Shown here one piece after another: positions 25,995 to 35,102 of a DNA stretch of 56,315 nucleotides. Where the stretch lies: assembly GCA_905234765.1 (NCBI GenBank), contig CAJOIF010000008.1, forward strand, positions 1 through 56,315, in the 5' to 3' direction. Positions within the stretch are counted from its first letter, which is position 1. Each line of letters starts with the position of its first letter. Origin of the DNA: an uncultured Bacteroidales bacterium. Lineage in GTDB: Bacteria; Bacteroidota; Bacteroidia; Bacteroidales; F082. The notes below the pieces were generated by a model. The model was given only the letters and a program-made list of their open reading frames with translations, did no database searches and was not told the DNA's origin. The position numbers and the translations under genes are program-made.

Positions 25995-26023
25995 CAAAAG
26001 TACAAAAATTTTCTTTTGCCAAA
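25995..26023 (-). promoter_or_regulatory. Promoter of rpmB
   Basis: On the minus strand TTTG (26023-26020) and TACTTTTG (26002-25995) are 17 bp apart. The start codon lies 55 bp downstream. Confidence 0.6.
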
Positions 26024-26063
26024 GGTTTTTCTTCAAAAATTCCCTCAAAAAAGTGTTTCTGCC

Positions 26064-28436
26064 TTATTTCTGAAGGTTCACTTTCTGCACTTTCACGCCG
26101 TTGGAAGTTTCGATGCGAACGATGTAAATACCTTGACTATAATTGTTTAAGTCGATAACAGCATTGTCTTGGGCGGTCGTCTCAATTTGGCGTTGGCCGA
26201 GCATGTTGCTCACGGTGATGTGCATCATGCCGTTGCCGTTCACGTTGAGTAGGCCGTTGGTCGGGTTGGGATAGACATTGATTCTTTCATCGATGTTCTC
26301 TTCGATATCGGTGATCCAAAACCCCACATCCCACCATTCCGATTCGCATTGCTCTTCTCCGCGGATATATACGCAATTTACGGAATAGACGACCCATTCG
26401 CCTTGAATTAGGTCGTAGGTGTTGTCGAAATACTCATAACTGTTGTTGCCGTCATAAGGAATCTCGGCAATGAGTTCTTCGTCTTTGAAGACTCCTGTTG
26501 AACGAAGCACCTTGAAGTGATGCAGGTAAGAGGTGATGTCGGGGCGATCCCAAGAAATGTAAGCACCAAACTCCTCACTATTGTGCCATTGGTATTCACC
26601 ATGAATGTTCTGCACGGGATAGCACACCAACGGAGCTTCCTCACAGTTGTTCTCGTAGGTCATGAAGACACCGTCTTCGAGCTCGTCGCTGACGTAGAGT
26701 TCATTACCATCGTAGTCAAAGATGGTGAAGGAGCACTCATAGTCGGTGTCATATTCCTCATAGGCATGATACCAGCCGTGGTTCCAGATGAAGTTGAGTT
26801 CGCCTTTCAGCAGGGGTAAGGTGAGCGTCTGTTCAGAGCCTTCGGTCATCGTCACGACGGCGATGCGGTTGCCGTTGGCGTCGGTTACGCTGATGGCAGC
26901 ACCTTTCCAGCCGTCACCGCCCTGGTCGTGGAGGTTGAAGACGATATCGCACTTGTCGCCTACGAGGATGCTCTGGTAGGTGGTGCGGCTGATGCCGGCT
27001 TCGTTGGTGACATAGATGGCGTATTCGTAGAGGCCAGGGGCGAGGCCATTGTCTACGTATTCCATGGTGGCACCCACTTGCACGTCGGTGAAGACGGCAA
27101 TTTCTTCGAAGTTACGGCGTACAGTGACCGATTCTAATGAGGTTAACGCGTTGCCGTTGAGGTCGAGTGTAGGATTGGTCCAACTGAGCAAGACACCGTC
27201 GAAGGTCTCGTTTTCGGAGATGCTTATTTTTTCAATAGGTTGGGGCCGGTTGAAGTATTCACTGTTTTGGGGGACGATGTGCCCCGTGAAGCCATTCACC
27301 ATATTGAAGGCGTAGCGGGTGGTGTTGAGTGCTCCGATGGGACACCATGCGTCGTCGCGGCCGCTCCAGCCCCAGTTGAAATGGAAGTAGTCATTCTCGT
27401 CATAGCCGTCGCACACGAAAGCATGACCGCCTGCGCCACCGTCATCGGATCCAGTGTAGAACAACGGGAGACCTTCGTCCAAACCGCCGTCCTTCAGCAC
27501 TTGGGCCCATTCCTCGTTGGTGTAGCCCCAGCCTGGGATGATGCTTCCGTAGTTGGTCTCATGCTCGTCGCAGGTGTAGCGGAAATAGCTGCGCAATGCC
27601 GACGGAACCACGAATCCATAGGCACCGCTGCCGTTGGGGCTATACTGCATGTCGACGGAAATGCCGAGATGGTGCAGCAGCTGGGCAATGTAGAACCATT
27701 CTTCTTCTGTACTGGTGGAGTCCAAGACATTGGGCATCAGTTCGAAATGGTATTCTGTTTGGCCAAAGTTGGCACTTTGTTGGGTATAACCATCGGGGTT
27801 GTAGATGTGAGACCCTGTGCCTTGTGGTGGCCAATCCCAGAACTTCATCACTTGGCCCATGGCAGTAGCCACACAGCCGGCGTAGACATAGCCGCCGTTG
27901 CCTTCCGGGTCGGCAGGGCATTGGCTGTTCCAAGGATAATTCTGGTTCCAAAGGGTCTGACACAACTGGTCGACCACGGCACGGGCTTGGCGACCTTTTT
28001 GGAGGTTGCCCGACTCATCCACCGATTTCCATTCTGCGATGATGTCAGGTGTGGCGGAGAGGTTGTGCTCGCGCACGTATTGGATTTCCTCGCGGAAGCC
28101 GTTGAGGGTGAACTGGAAGCCATCGGCCACGTCGCTGGGGTCAAACTTGCCTGTGGTGGAATAGGCGAGGATGGGTTTCACGCGGTCGTCGCCCGCCACG
28201 ATAACGAATCCTTCGCCACCTTTTACGTTGAAGACATAATAGTCAGTGTTACTGCGGTCTGTAGCGGTGCTGGCCAAACAGAGTTGTATGTCGGCATTTC
28301 TCTGAGCTATTGCAGTGGTGCTCAAGAACTTGGTGCCTATTTTTTGGGCCTTTTGTTGGTCGACAGGGCCAGCCATCGCACTACTGATGCAGATGGCAAT
28401 AGCGCATATGGTGAGTTGGAGTTTTTTCATGTTCAT
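26064..28436 (-). CDS. Secreted C10-family cysteine protease with T9SS signal
   Basis: This 790-residue protein is a streptopain-like C10 peptidase (relatives include interpain A and SpeB). It has a signal peptide 1-22, an inhibitory propeptide to about residue 150 (with DYYVFNVKGGEGFVIVAGDDR typical of Spi-type prodomains), and a catalytic domain with nucleophile C188 (YAGCVATAMGQVM) and base H338 (GGHAFVCDGY). Fibronectin-III-like beta modules follow from about 400 to 700, with a T9SS type A sorting domain at the end (NVYPNPTNGLLNV...LGQRQIET). It is made as a zymogen and exported to the surface. An alternative ATG two codons later would not change the product meaningfully. Confidence 0.9.
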   Translation of the reverse strand: MNMKKLQLTICAIAICISSAMAGPVDQQKAQKIGTKFLSTTAIAQRNADIQLCLASTATDRSNTDYYVFNVKGGEGFVIVAGDDRVKPILAYSTTGKFDPSDVADGFQFTLNGFREEIQYVREHNLSATPDIIAEWKSVDESGNLQKGRQARAVVDQLCQTLWNQNYPWNSQCPADPEGNGGYVYAGCVATAMGQVMKFWDWPPQGTGSHIYNPDGYTQQSANFGQTEYHFELMPNVLDSTSTEEEWFYIAQLLHHLGISVDMQYSPNGSGAYGFVVPSALRSYFRYTCDEHETNYGSIIPGWGYTNEEWAQVLKDGGLDEGLPLFYTGSDDGGAGGHAFVCDGYDENDYFHFNWGWSGRDDAWCPIGALNTTRYAFNMVNGFTGHIVPQNSEYFNRPQPIEKISISENETFDGVLLSWTNPTLDLNGNALTSLESVTVRRNFEEIAVFTDVQVGATMEYVDNGLAPGLYEYAIYVTNEAGISRTTYQSILVGDKCDIVFNLHDQGGDGWKGAAISVTDANGNRIAVVTMTEGSEQTLTLPLLKGELNFIWNHGWYHAYEEYDTDYECSFTIFDYDGNELYVSDELEDGVFMTYENNCEEAPLVCYPVQNIHGEYQWHNSEEFGAYISWDRPDITSYLHHFKVLRSTGVFKDEELIAEIPYDGNNSYEYFDNTYDLIQGEWVVYSVNCVYIRGEEQCESEWWDVGFWITDIEENIDERINVYPNPTNGLLNVNGNGMMHITVSNMLGQRQIETTAQDNAVIDLNNYSQGIYIVRIETSNGVKVQKVNLQK

Positions 28437-28473
28437 AGGTGTTTTATTAAGTTCGGTATTTATAAATGTGCTG

Positions 28474-28481
28474 CAAAATTA
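28474..28481 (-). promoter_or_regulatory. -7 element for the C10 protease gene
   Basis: On the minus strand this reads TAATTTTG, 38 bp upstream of the ATG at 28436. Confidence 0.45.
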
Positions 28482-28558
28482 TGAAGATATTTGCAAACAT
28501 TTTCTTACCCTCGAAAAAAAACTTTTGTCTTTTTTGAAAAGTTTCTCAAAATTATTTC

Positions 28559-28566
28559 TATATTTG
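28559..28566 (+). promoter_or_regulatory. -7 element for the unassigned membrane protein
   Basis: TATATTTG, with TTTG about 22 bp upstream (28533-28536), lies 48 bp before the ATG at 28614. Confidence 0.55.
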
Positions 28567-28613
28567 CAGCGTAAGATTGTTAAAACTAATGTTTAATTAA
28601 AAAAATTATCGTT

Positions 28614-29309
28614 ATGTGGTTTGATATTTTAGTATATGTTGCGGCTATTGGAGCTCCAATTCTCGCTGTTTGGTCTGTTTACAGAAGAATCAAAAACACG
28701 GATCCCAATGTGGCAGGTTACATTTACAATGGTAAAAAATGGGTGACTTGGCTGTTGCTGATCTGTATTATTGCCGCGTTGTTTATAGGCTTTATCATGC
28801 CTATTCCCTTTATCAGCGGTCAACCGTCGTACCATCCTGAATGGGGCGTTTTGGGATTGATGCTGATAGCGATTCTCCTTTACATTTGCTATTCCCTCAT
28901 AGCCTATGTTCCGGCTACGGCTCAAGAAGTCGAAGAGAGTAAAGCGGCTGGAAATTCAGTGATGGGTACAGTGGGAGAGACCACCGTTTCAATGTTCAAA
29001 GTTATTTTGAGCATGATTGGCGGTATCCTTCTCGCACTTCCGGGTTTGATCAAGGAAACTTTGAATCCGACCCTTGCCATCAAGACCATCGGCAATACGG
29101 TTTACAGAGTCGTGGGAACGGGCTTTGTGCATGTTGTAATTGGCATCGTGGTCTTAGCCTTCCTTGCAATCGTGGTGTTCATGCTCATTTATTTGGCATC
29201 GCTGGTTTTTGCCCTTCTCGGAACATTCGCCATGGGTATCATTGCCATCGCCAAGTTCGTGATCAACAACTTCATCCTTCCCAAGAAGAAACAATCAGTC
29301 ACCCCGTAA
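28614..29309 (+). CDS. Polytopic membrane protein of unknown function
   Basis: I do not recognise this 231-residue protein. It has hydrophobic segments near residues 4-20, 44-66, 79-101, 125-145 and 172-215, suggesting five or six membrane spans, with a basic C-terminus (PKKKQSVTP). The loop after span three is acidic (ATAQEVEESKAAG). It has its own promoter and stands alone, its stop lying 5 bp from the convergent ettA stop. There is no signal peptidase site or conserved catalytic motif. Confidence 0.7.
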   Translation: MWFDILVYVAAIGAPILAVWSVYRRIKNTDPNVAGYIYNGKKWVTWLLLICIIAALFIGFIMPIPFISGQPSYHPEWGVLGLMLIAILLYICYSLIAYVPATAQEVEESKAAGNSVMGTVGETTVSMFKVILSMIGGILLALPGLIKETLNPTLAIKTIGNTVYRVVGTGFVHVVIGIVVLAFLAIVVFMLIYLASLVFALLGTFAMGIIAIAKFVINNFILPKKKQSVTP

Positions 29310-29313
29310 TTCC

Positions 29314-30993
29314 TCAGTCTACTTTTAATTTCTTATACCTGAAACGCTTTGGCTCTATGTTGCCGAGGCGTTTCATTTTGTTTTCTTCGTATTCCGAGTA
29401 GCTGCCCTCAAAGAAATAAACTTGTGAGTTGCCCTCGAAGGCGAGGATGTGGGTGGCCACACGGTCGAGGAACCAGCGGTCGTGGCTGATGATGACGGCG
29501 CAGCCGGCGAAGTTCTCCAAACCTTCCTCCAAAGCGCGAAGTGTGTTCACGTCAATGTCGTTGGTGGGTTCGTCCAAGAGGAGCACATTGGCTTCCTGTT
29601 TCAAGGTCAAGGCAAGGTGCATACGGTTGCGCTCACCGCCAGAGAGTACGCCGGCCTTCTTTTGCTGGTCGTTGCCGCCGAAGTTGAAACGCGACACGTA
29701 GGCGCGTGAGTTGATGCTGCGCTTGCCCAACTGGATCAAGTCGTTGCCGCCGCTGATGACTTCCCAGACGGTCTTCTCGGGGTCAATCTCGGCGTGTTGC
29801 TGGTCCACATAGCCGATTTTCACCGTCTCTCCGACCTCGAAGGTGCCTGAATCGGGTTTTTCCAAGCCCATGATGAGGCGGAACAAGGTGGTTTTGCCAG
29901 CACCGTTCGGCCCGATGACACCCACGATGCCACCTTGCGGCAGGCTGAAGTTCAGGTTCTCGAACAAAAGCTTGTCACCGTATGCTTTGGTGACATCATG
30001 TGCCTCGATGACCTTGGTGCCGAGGCGGTCGCCATTCGGGATATAGATTTCGAGTTTTTCTTCCTTTTCCTTCACGTCCTCGTTGAGCATCTTCTCATAC
30101 GATTCCAAACGAGCCTTGCCCTTGGCGTGACGCGCTTTCGGAGCCATGCGCACCCATTCCAACTCGCGTTCGAGGGTCTTGCGGCGCTTGCTCTCGGTCT
30201 TTTCTTCCATGGCGAGTCGGGCGGTCTTTTGGTCGAGCCACGACGAATAGTTGCCTTTCCACGGGATGCCTTCGCCGCGGTCGAGTTCGAGGATCCAGCC
30301 GGCCACATGGTCAAGGAAGTAACGGTCGTGCGTGACGGCGATGACAGTGCCCTTGTATTGCTGCAAGTGGCTCTCCAACCATTGGATGCTCTCGGCATCG
30401 AGGTGGTTGGTAGGCTCGTCAAGGAGCAGAATGTCAGGTTCTTGCAGGAGCAGACGGCACAAAGCCACGCGGCGGCGTTCGCCTCCCGAGAGGTTCTTGA
30501 CGGGCGTATCGCCATCGGGACAGTTGAGGGCGTCCATGGCGCGTTCCAGTTTGTTGTCGAGTTCCCAAGCGTCGTGCTGCTCGATGAGTTCGGTCAGCTC
30601 GCCCTGACGGGCAATCAATTTGTCGAAATCGGCATCGGGTTCAGCAAATTTGTTGTTGATTTCCTCGTATTCCTTCAGGATGTCGACGATTTCCTGCACA
30701 CCTTCCTCCACCACTTGGCGGACGGTCTTGTTGTCGTCGAGTTGCGGTTCCTGGTCGAGCATGCCGACCGAGTAGCCGGGCGAGAAGACCACTTCGCCGT
30801 TATAGGATTTCTCCTTGCCCGCGATGATGCGCAGCAAGGTCGATTTGCCTGCTCCGTTCAGGCCGATGATGCCGATTTTGGCGCCATAGAAGAAGGAGAG
30901 GTAGATGTCTTTCAGGATTTGTCTTGAAGGCGGGATGATTTTGCTCACGCCTACCATCGAGAAGATGATTTTTTTGTCGTCGGGTTGTGCCAT
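29314..30993 (-). CDS. ettA: Energy-dependent translational throttle protein EttA (ABC-F)
   Basis: This 559-residue ABC-F protein has two ATPase domains and no membrane spans. Domain one has GLNGAGKST and LSGGERRRVALCRLLL with LLLDEPTNHLD; domain two has GPNGAGKTT, LSGGERNRMHLAL and LLLDEPTNDID. The linker between them contains basic segments (ESKRRKTLERELEWVRM) that contact the tRNA in EttA. It gates the ribosome's first elongation steps according to ATP/ADP state. Length matches the family (about 555). It is the last gene of a leftward string containing two glycosyltransferases and the Lpt permease, though a palindrome separates it. Confidence 0.93.
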   Translation of the reverse strand: MAQPDDKKIIFSMVGVSKIIPPSRQILKDIYLSFFYGAKIGIIGLNGAGKSTLLRIIAGKEKSYNGEVVFSPGYSVGMLDQEPQLDDNKTVRQVVEEGVQEIVDILKEYEEINNKFAEPDADFDKLIARQGELTELIEQHDAWELDNKLERAMDALNCPDGDTPVKNLSGGERRRVALCRLLLQEPDILLLDEPTNHLDAESIQWLESHLQQYKGTVIAVTHDRYFLDHVAGWILELDRGEGIPWKGNYSSWLDQKTARLAMEEKTESKRRKTLERELEWVRMAPKARHAKGKARLESYEKMLNEDVKEKEEKLEIYIPNGDRLGTKVIEAHDVTKAYGDKLLFENLNFSLPQGGIVGVIGPNGAGKTTLFRLIMGLEKPDSGTFEVGETVKIGYVDQQHAEIDPEKTVWEVISGGNDLIQLGKRSINSRAYVSRFNFGGNDQQKKAGVLSGGERNRMHLALTLKQEANVLLLDEPTNDIDVNTLRALEEGLENFAGCAVIISHDRWFLDRVATHILAFEGNSQVYFFEGSYSEYEENKMKRLGNIEPKRFRYKKLKVD

Positions 30994-31065
30994 ATTTGTT
31001 TGTTTTGTTATTCGGTCGGGATTTCATCTCTGCTTGATATCGGGTCGCCCTTTCAGGGCTTTGCG

Positions 31066-31090
31066 TGAGGGGTACAAATTGTACCCCTCA
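31066..31090. repeat. Perfect 25-base palindrome between glycosyltransferase and ettA
   Basis: TGAGGGGTACAA (31066-31077) pairs perfectly with TTGTACCCCTCA (31079-31090). It begins 5 bp after the glycosyltransferase stop on the minus strand. No T-run follows, so it may be an mRNA-stabilising hairpin or operator rather than a full terminator. A second small stem, GCCCT-TTC-AGGGC, lies next to it near 31047-31059. Confidence 0.65.
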
Positions 31091-31095
31091 TGAAA

Positions 31096-32268
31096 CTATG
31101 TTCTTTTTTTCATTTCCTCCTCCAATCGTTCCGTCGCCTTGCCCCAATCATACACACAATTCGTGAAATCAAACCCCGCCTGGGCGATTTTCTCCGCTTT
31201 TTCCTTGTCGGTCAATAGGGTGATGATATTGTTAGCCATCTCTTCGGCATTGTTGCCAATCAAGATTTCCTCGTTAGGTTTCGCGCCCAAAGAGGCGTTT
31301 GCCAAAGACGACGTGATGGCCGGCAATCTCATCGACATGGCTTCCAACAGCTTGTTTTGCAGTCCCGTTCCAATGCGCATGGGTGCGATGAAGACACGGC
31401 TCTGCGCGTAGGCGTCGCGGATGTCGTCTAACCAACCGCTGACGATGATGCGTTCCGAGGCGGCTTTCCTGACCTTTGGGTCGGGGGTGGCGCCAGCGAT
31501 GTAAAGTGTCGTTTCGGGCCTCGATTTCCACACGATGGGCAGAATCTCGTTGGCGAGATATTCTACTGCGTTCACGTTGGGCGGATAGCTCATGTTGCCA
31601 GTGAAAACGAGGTCGTATTTCTTCTCGCGTTCCTGCGGCTTGAAGTAGTCGTGGTCCACGCCGTTGGGGATGATGAGGATTTCGTCGCGTTTCTCGTGCG
31701 GGAACAACGCTCTGTCGGGCTCGCTGATGATGGTTCTTACATCGAAGTCATCGAAAATCGAGGCTTCGTAACGTTTCAGGCGGCGGTATTCCATGTTGAA
31801 AACCGGTCTTGTGACGAAAGAGGCAATGTCGGCACGACGTTTCATGCCGTAAGAGAAAATATCTTGATAATCAATGGCTTTTGGGATGCCTTTGTGCCGG
31901 ATGTACTCTGCCGTCCGCAGCAACTGACCGTATAACATTTCAGGCTTGTGCTTGGCAATCAGGCCGTTGACTTTCTTGGCGGCCTTGCGGTTGTAGAAAT
32001 AGCCACACTGTAAAGGCAAGCCTTTGAGGAAAGCGCGGACGAGTCCCAGAAGGATTTGCAACTTGTTGATCCTGATAAAGTTGATGGATTGGCAATAGGG
32101 TTGCAAAGCATGAAATGCGTCCTGCTCGCTCACTTTGGCGTTGTCGTTCAAGGCGCAAAGGACGATTTCGTTGCGTTTCGCGAGTTGCTTTATCTGGTTG
32201 AATGCCCGCAATTTGTCGCCTTTCTCCAGCGGATAAGGGATGCGGGGCAAGAGGACAAAAATCTTCAT
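31096..32268 (-). CDS. GT4-family glycosyltransferase (TIGR03087-like N-terminus)
   Basis: This 390-residue glycosyltransferase has two Rossmann-like domains. The N-terminus LLPRIPYPLEKGDKLRAFNQIKQL resembles the TIGR03087 sugar transferases linked to exopolysaccharide loci. The second domain has FTGNMSYPPNVNAVEYLANEI and the donor-binding APMRIGTGLQNKLLEAMSM with the conserved E-x7-E-like spacing. The ATG at 32268 is preferred over 32289 because it begins directly with MKIFVLLP. It follows another glycosyltransferase by 32 bp and the Lpt permease before that, so envelope glycan or LPS assembly is the likely setting. The sugar donor and acceptor are unknown. Confidence 0.82.
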   Translation of the reverse strand: MKIFVLLPRIPYPLEKGDKLRAFNQIKQLAKRNEIVLCALNDNAKVSEQDAFHALQPYCQSINFIRINKLQILLGLVRAFLKGLPLQCGYFYNRKAAKKVNGLIAKHKPEMLYGQLLRTAEYIRHKGIPKAIDYQDIFSYGMKRRADIASFVTRPVFNMEYRRLKRYEASIFDDFDVRTIISEPDRALFPHEKRDEILIIPNGVDHDYFKPQEREKKYDLVFTGNMSYPPNVNAVEYLANEILPIVWKSRPETTLYIAGATPDPKVRKAASERIIVSGWLDDIRDAYAQSRVFIAPMRIGTGLQNKLLEAMSMRLPAITSSLANASLGAKPNEEILIGNNAEEMANNIITLLTDKEKAEKIAQAGFDFTNCVYDWGKATERLEEEMKKRT

Positions 32269-32300
32269 CTCGTCGGATTTAGGGAGCAAAGATATGAAAA

Positions 32301-33518
32301 TTATAGGAATGTAATCTTGCTTCCTGGCTTAATCTGTTCATAAAACATCAGCAGGCGGGCGATGATTTTGCGATTGTCGTAGGTCTCTTCGACGAGTTTC
32401 CTTGCCGCTTGTCCAATCTTGACGGCTATCTGGGGGTTCTCGTTGATGGCGCGGATGGCTTCCACCATCTTGGCCTTGTTCTCGGCGATGATGACGTTCA
32501 CATCCTCATCGTAAAGGATGCCTTCCGCTCCCACACGCGTAGTGATGACGGTCTTGCCCATGGCCATCGATTCAATGATTTTGATGCGGATACCGCTGCC
32601 TGATAGTAGCGGAACGATGGCCACGTCATGATTGGCGACAAACTCCTTGGCATCAGGCACCTCGCCAACGACCTCCACGTTTGGGTTCTTCAATTCCTTG
32701 AGCCATTCGGGCATGTTGCGGCCTGCGAGATGGTAAACGAAGGTCGGCACTTTTTCTACCGTCTTGGGCAGCACTTCGTCGATGAACCAGCGTATGCCTT
32801 CCTCGTTGGGCATCCAGTTCATGGAACCGATGTGGTAGAACTTGGGATGGCCTTCGATTTCGTATTTCGGCGTAAACTCCTCTGGATAAACGCCATATGG
32901 GATGTCGATGATGGGCTTGGAGCAGTATTTCCTGAAGAAAGCAGCATCTTTGCGTGTGATGGCCGCTATGCCATCGACAGTCTCCAAAGCATTGAGCTCG
33001 TATTCCTTAAGCGTCTTGGCCAAGTGGTTGATATACCAACGTTTGAAAGGCGAGCGGGTCTCCTTGGCGATGCGTTCCCAGATCTTGTGTTCCACGTTGT
33101 GGGCGCGCAACACAATCATGGCCTTTGAGTGTTCGCGGATGGTCTGGACATAAGGTGCCATGTAAAGCATCTCCAGCTGAACTACGTCAAATTGTTCGTT
33201 TTGAAGCACTTCGATGAGCCTCGCCTTGAAGTCGTCGGAGATGAAGCGCTCCACATGGTACGACTTTTTGGTGAACAGGTTGAGGAAAGCCTTGAGCGGA
33301 CGGATGCTCAAGTCGACATCAATCAGCTCGATGCCGGTCTTGCGTCTGTAGTCTTCAGGGATGTCGCTCTCCTTGACGTTGTATTTCTCGCTGTTGACAG
33401 CCAATATCTTGATTTGATGTCCCGCTTCCAAAAGTCCGGTGATGATGCTGTTCATTGCCATGGGACCGCCTTCAGAGGCAGGGTAGGGTGGCTTGTTGCA
33501 AAGTATGAGTGTCTTCAT
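32301..33518 (-). CDS. GT4-family glycosyltransferase
   Basis: This 405-residue GT-B enzyme has an N-terminal CNKPPYPASEGGPMAMNSIITGLLEAGH, a middle AHNVEHKIWERIA, and a donor site VPLLSGSGIRIKIIESMAMGKTVI. It is about as long as its neighbour and similar in plan, but not a recent copy. The ATG at 33518 (MKTLILCNKPPYP) is the natural start; the open frame continues upstream into the permease gene. It lies 13 bp after the permease stop, so the three genes are probably one transcription unit for cell-surface glycan or LPS. Confidence 0.82.
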   Translation of the reverse strand: MKTLILCNKPPYPASEGGPMAMNSIITGLLEAGHQIKILAVNSEKYNVKESDIPEDYRRKTGIELIDVDLSIRPLKAFLNLFTKKSYHVERFISDDFKARLIEVLQNEQFDVVQLEMLYMAPYVQTIREHSKAMIVLRAHNVEHKIWERIAKETRSPFKRWYINHLAKTLKEYELNALETVDGIAAITRKDAAFFRKYCSKPIIDIPYGVYPEEFTPKYEIEGHPKFYHIGSMNWMPNEEGIRWFIDEVLPKTVEKVPTFVYHLAGRNMPEWLKELKNPNVEVVGEVPDAKEFVANHDVAIVPLLSGSGIRIKIIESMAMGKTVITTRVGAEGILYDEDVNVIIAENKAKMVEAIRAINENPQIAVKIGQAARKLVEETYDNRKIIARLLMFYEQIKPGSKITFL

Positions 33519-33531
33519 GGCTTTCGGTGGG

Positions 33532-35010
33532 TTATTGTGTTGCGTTCGGTTTTGGCTCTTTGTTTTTCTTGAAAAGCCGTTGGAAAAATTTCTTCCAGCT
33601 GTCGGCATCGAAGAGGGCGGCATCCGTGGTGGCCTTGAAGGTCAGGAAGATGCCGATGGGAAGCAGGACGAGCGAGGAGAGCCATACACCGAGGAACATG
33701 TTGAGGCCGCCATATACGGCCATGCGTTCTCCCATGGTGGAGATGACATAGTATATGACGAAGAACAACACGGAGATGACGACAGGCATACCCAGCCCTC
33801 CCTTACGGATGATGCTGCCCAAAGGAGCTCCGATAAAGAAGAAGATGAGGCAGGCGATACTCAGGGTGAATTTCTTGTGCCGCTCTTTCTTGTGTTTCAT
33901 GATATGCTCCTTTTGGTTCTTCAAGTCGATTTTGTTAAATGCCGCATTATCACGTGCATTGGTCGCGCTGGCGACGGCCAATTCGACAAGGGTGCTACGT
34001 ATCGAGTCGGGGTATTGGGCGAGGAGGGGCCATTGCAGTGTCATGATGGTGTCGGCCACGGTGTCGCGCATCTGTGCACGTTCACTGGCCGAGATTCGCT
34101 CGTTGTCCATATTGGCATAGTTGGTCCAGCGGCGGGGGAAGTCTCTTGCGAATGTCTCTTGCTTGTTGGCATATCGGCGTTCAAGCGAGTCGAGGGCGGT
34201 GTTGAGTTGTCGGATGTTCATCATCTGCTGCGATGACTTGTAAGTGTCTTCGCTTGAGCGCGTCATGTCGAAGTCTTTGAGGCTGAATTTGATTTGCTCT
34301 TGCTTGAACGACATCCGTTCGAACGAACGCACGGTTTTGTAGTTGTCGCCAGTGGTTATGTCGGTATAGTTGTATCCGTCATAAAGGGTGAAGATGATAT
34401 TGCGTTGGTTTGGGCTGAGGGTCATCATGCCTGAGTCGGCGCTCATGATCTTGGTGTTGCCCATATGGTCGGTGTGGTCGTAGATTTTTACGCCGTAGAT
34501 GCTGCTGCCGTCAGCACCTTTGCGCTCCACGTAGATGACGTAGTTGTCGAGGTCACGGTAAAACACGCCTTCCTTGATGTTGAAGGCCAGTTTCTGTCTG
34601 CGCACGTCAAAAAGCAACGTCTGTCCTTTCAGGTTGGCCACGGGGATGAGGCTGTTGGATACGAAGAAGGCGAAGCCGCTGAGTATCAATGAGAAAATGA
34701 CCAAAGGTTTCATCACTTTCCACATGGAAATCCCCGATGCTTTCATGGCTACCAATTCATAATGCTCGCCGAAGTTGCCGAAGCACATTAAGGAGGCCAG
34801 CAATAAGGCCAAGGGCAAGGCCATTGGAATGAAAGTGATGGACATATAAAAGAAAAGCTCCGCCAAGATGCTTAGCTCCAAGCCTTTACCGACCAAGTCG
34901 TCGACATAGAGCCATAGGAACTGCATGTCCAATATGAACAGCACGATGAAAAACGTGAAAAGGAACGTGCCTATAAACGAGTTGACGATATAGCGGTAGA
35001 GCTTCTTCAT
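33532..35010 (-). CDS. LptF/LptG-family lipopolysaccharide export permease
   Basis: This 492-residue protein is of the YjgP/YjgQ family, the inner-membrane half of the LptB2FG transporter. It has three membrane spans near the N-terminus (residues about 12-34, 50-72, 100-120) and three near the C-terminus (about 390-460), with a periplasmic jelly-roll region between (RQKLAFNIKEGVFYRDLDNYVIYVER). The N-terminal RYIVNSFIGTFLFTFF and the GxPLGSIIRKGGLGMPVVISV segment are typical. In Bacteroidota F and G copies are often unlinked; which one this is cannot be told. The final residues are basic. Two glycosyltransferase genes follow closely. Confidence 0.88.
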   Translation of the reverse strand: MKKLYRYIVNSFIGTFLFTFFIVLFILDMQFLWLYVDDLVGKGLELSILAELFFYMSITFIPMALPLALLLASLMCFGNFGEHYELVAMKASGISMWKVMKPLVIFSLILSGFAFFVSNSLIPVANLKGQTLLFDVRRQKLAFNIKEGVFYRDLDNYVIYVERKGADGSSIYGVKIYDHTDHMGNTKIMSADSGMMTLSPNQRNIIFTLYDGYNYTDITTGDNYKTVRSFERMSFKQEQIKFSLKDFDMTRSSEDTYKSSQQMMNIRQLNTALDSLERRYANKQETFARDFPRRWTNYANMDNERISASERAQMRDTVADTIMTLQWPLLAQYPDSIRSTLVELAVASATNARDNAAFNKIDLKNQKEHIMKHKKERHKKFTLSIACLIFFFIGAPLGSIIRKGGLGMPVVISVLFFVIYYVISTMGERMAVYGGLNMFLGVWLSSLVLLPIGIFLTFKATTDAALFDADSWKKFFQRLFKKNKEPKPNATQ

Positions 35011-35027
35011 TTAAGAATAAAACGCTG

Positions 35028-35035
35028 CAAAGTTA
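35028..35035 (-). promoter_or_regulatory. -7 element for the Lpt permease string
   Basis: On the minus strand this reads TAACTTTG, 18 bp upstream of the ATG at 35010. Confidence 0.5.
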
Positions 35036-35040
35036 GAAAA

Positions 35041-35072
35041 ATTTCCCCCTTCTTAGGGGGCAAGGGGGATTT
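35041..35072. repeat. Short C/G hairpin of the CCCCCTT family
   Basis: ATTTCCCCCTT-CTTAGGGGG-CAAGGGGGAT forms alternative stems and uses the same words as the repeats near 1637-1800 and 38069-38106. It lies between the divergent promoters of the permease and the PAS-fold gene. Confidence 0.45.
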
Positions 35073-35075
35073 TTC

Positions 35076-35083
35076 TATCTTTG
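35076..35083 (+). promoter_or_regulatory. -7 element for the PAS-fold gene
   Basis: TATCTTTG matches TAnnTTTG and lies 19 bp before the ATG at 35103. Confidence 0.55.
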
Positions 35084-35102
35084 CGCCAAAAATACACGCA
35101 CT

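Noticed and set aside
27240..28484. 414-codon open frame on the plus strand
   Set aside because: It is antisense to the C10 protease with intact catalytic residues, and has no family-like motifs.
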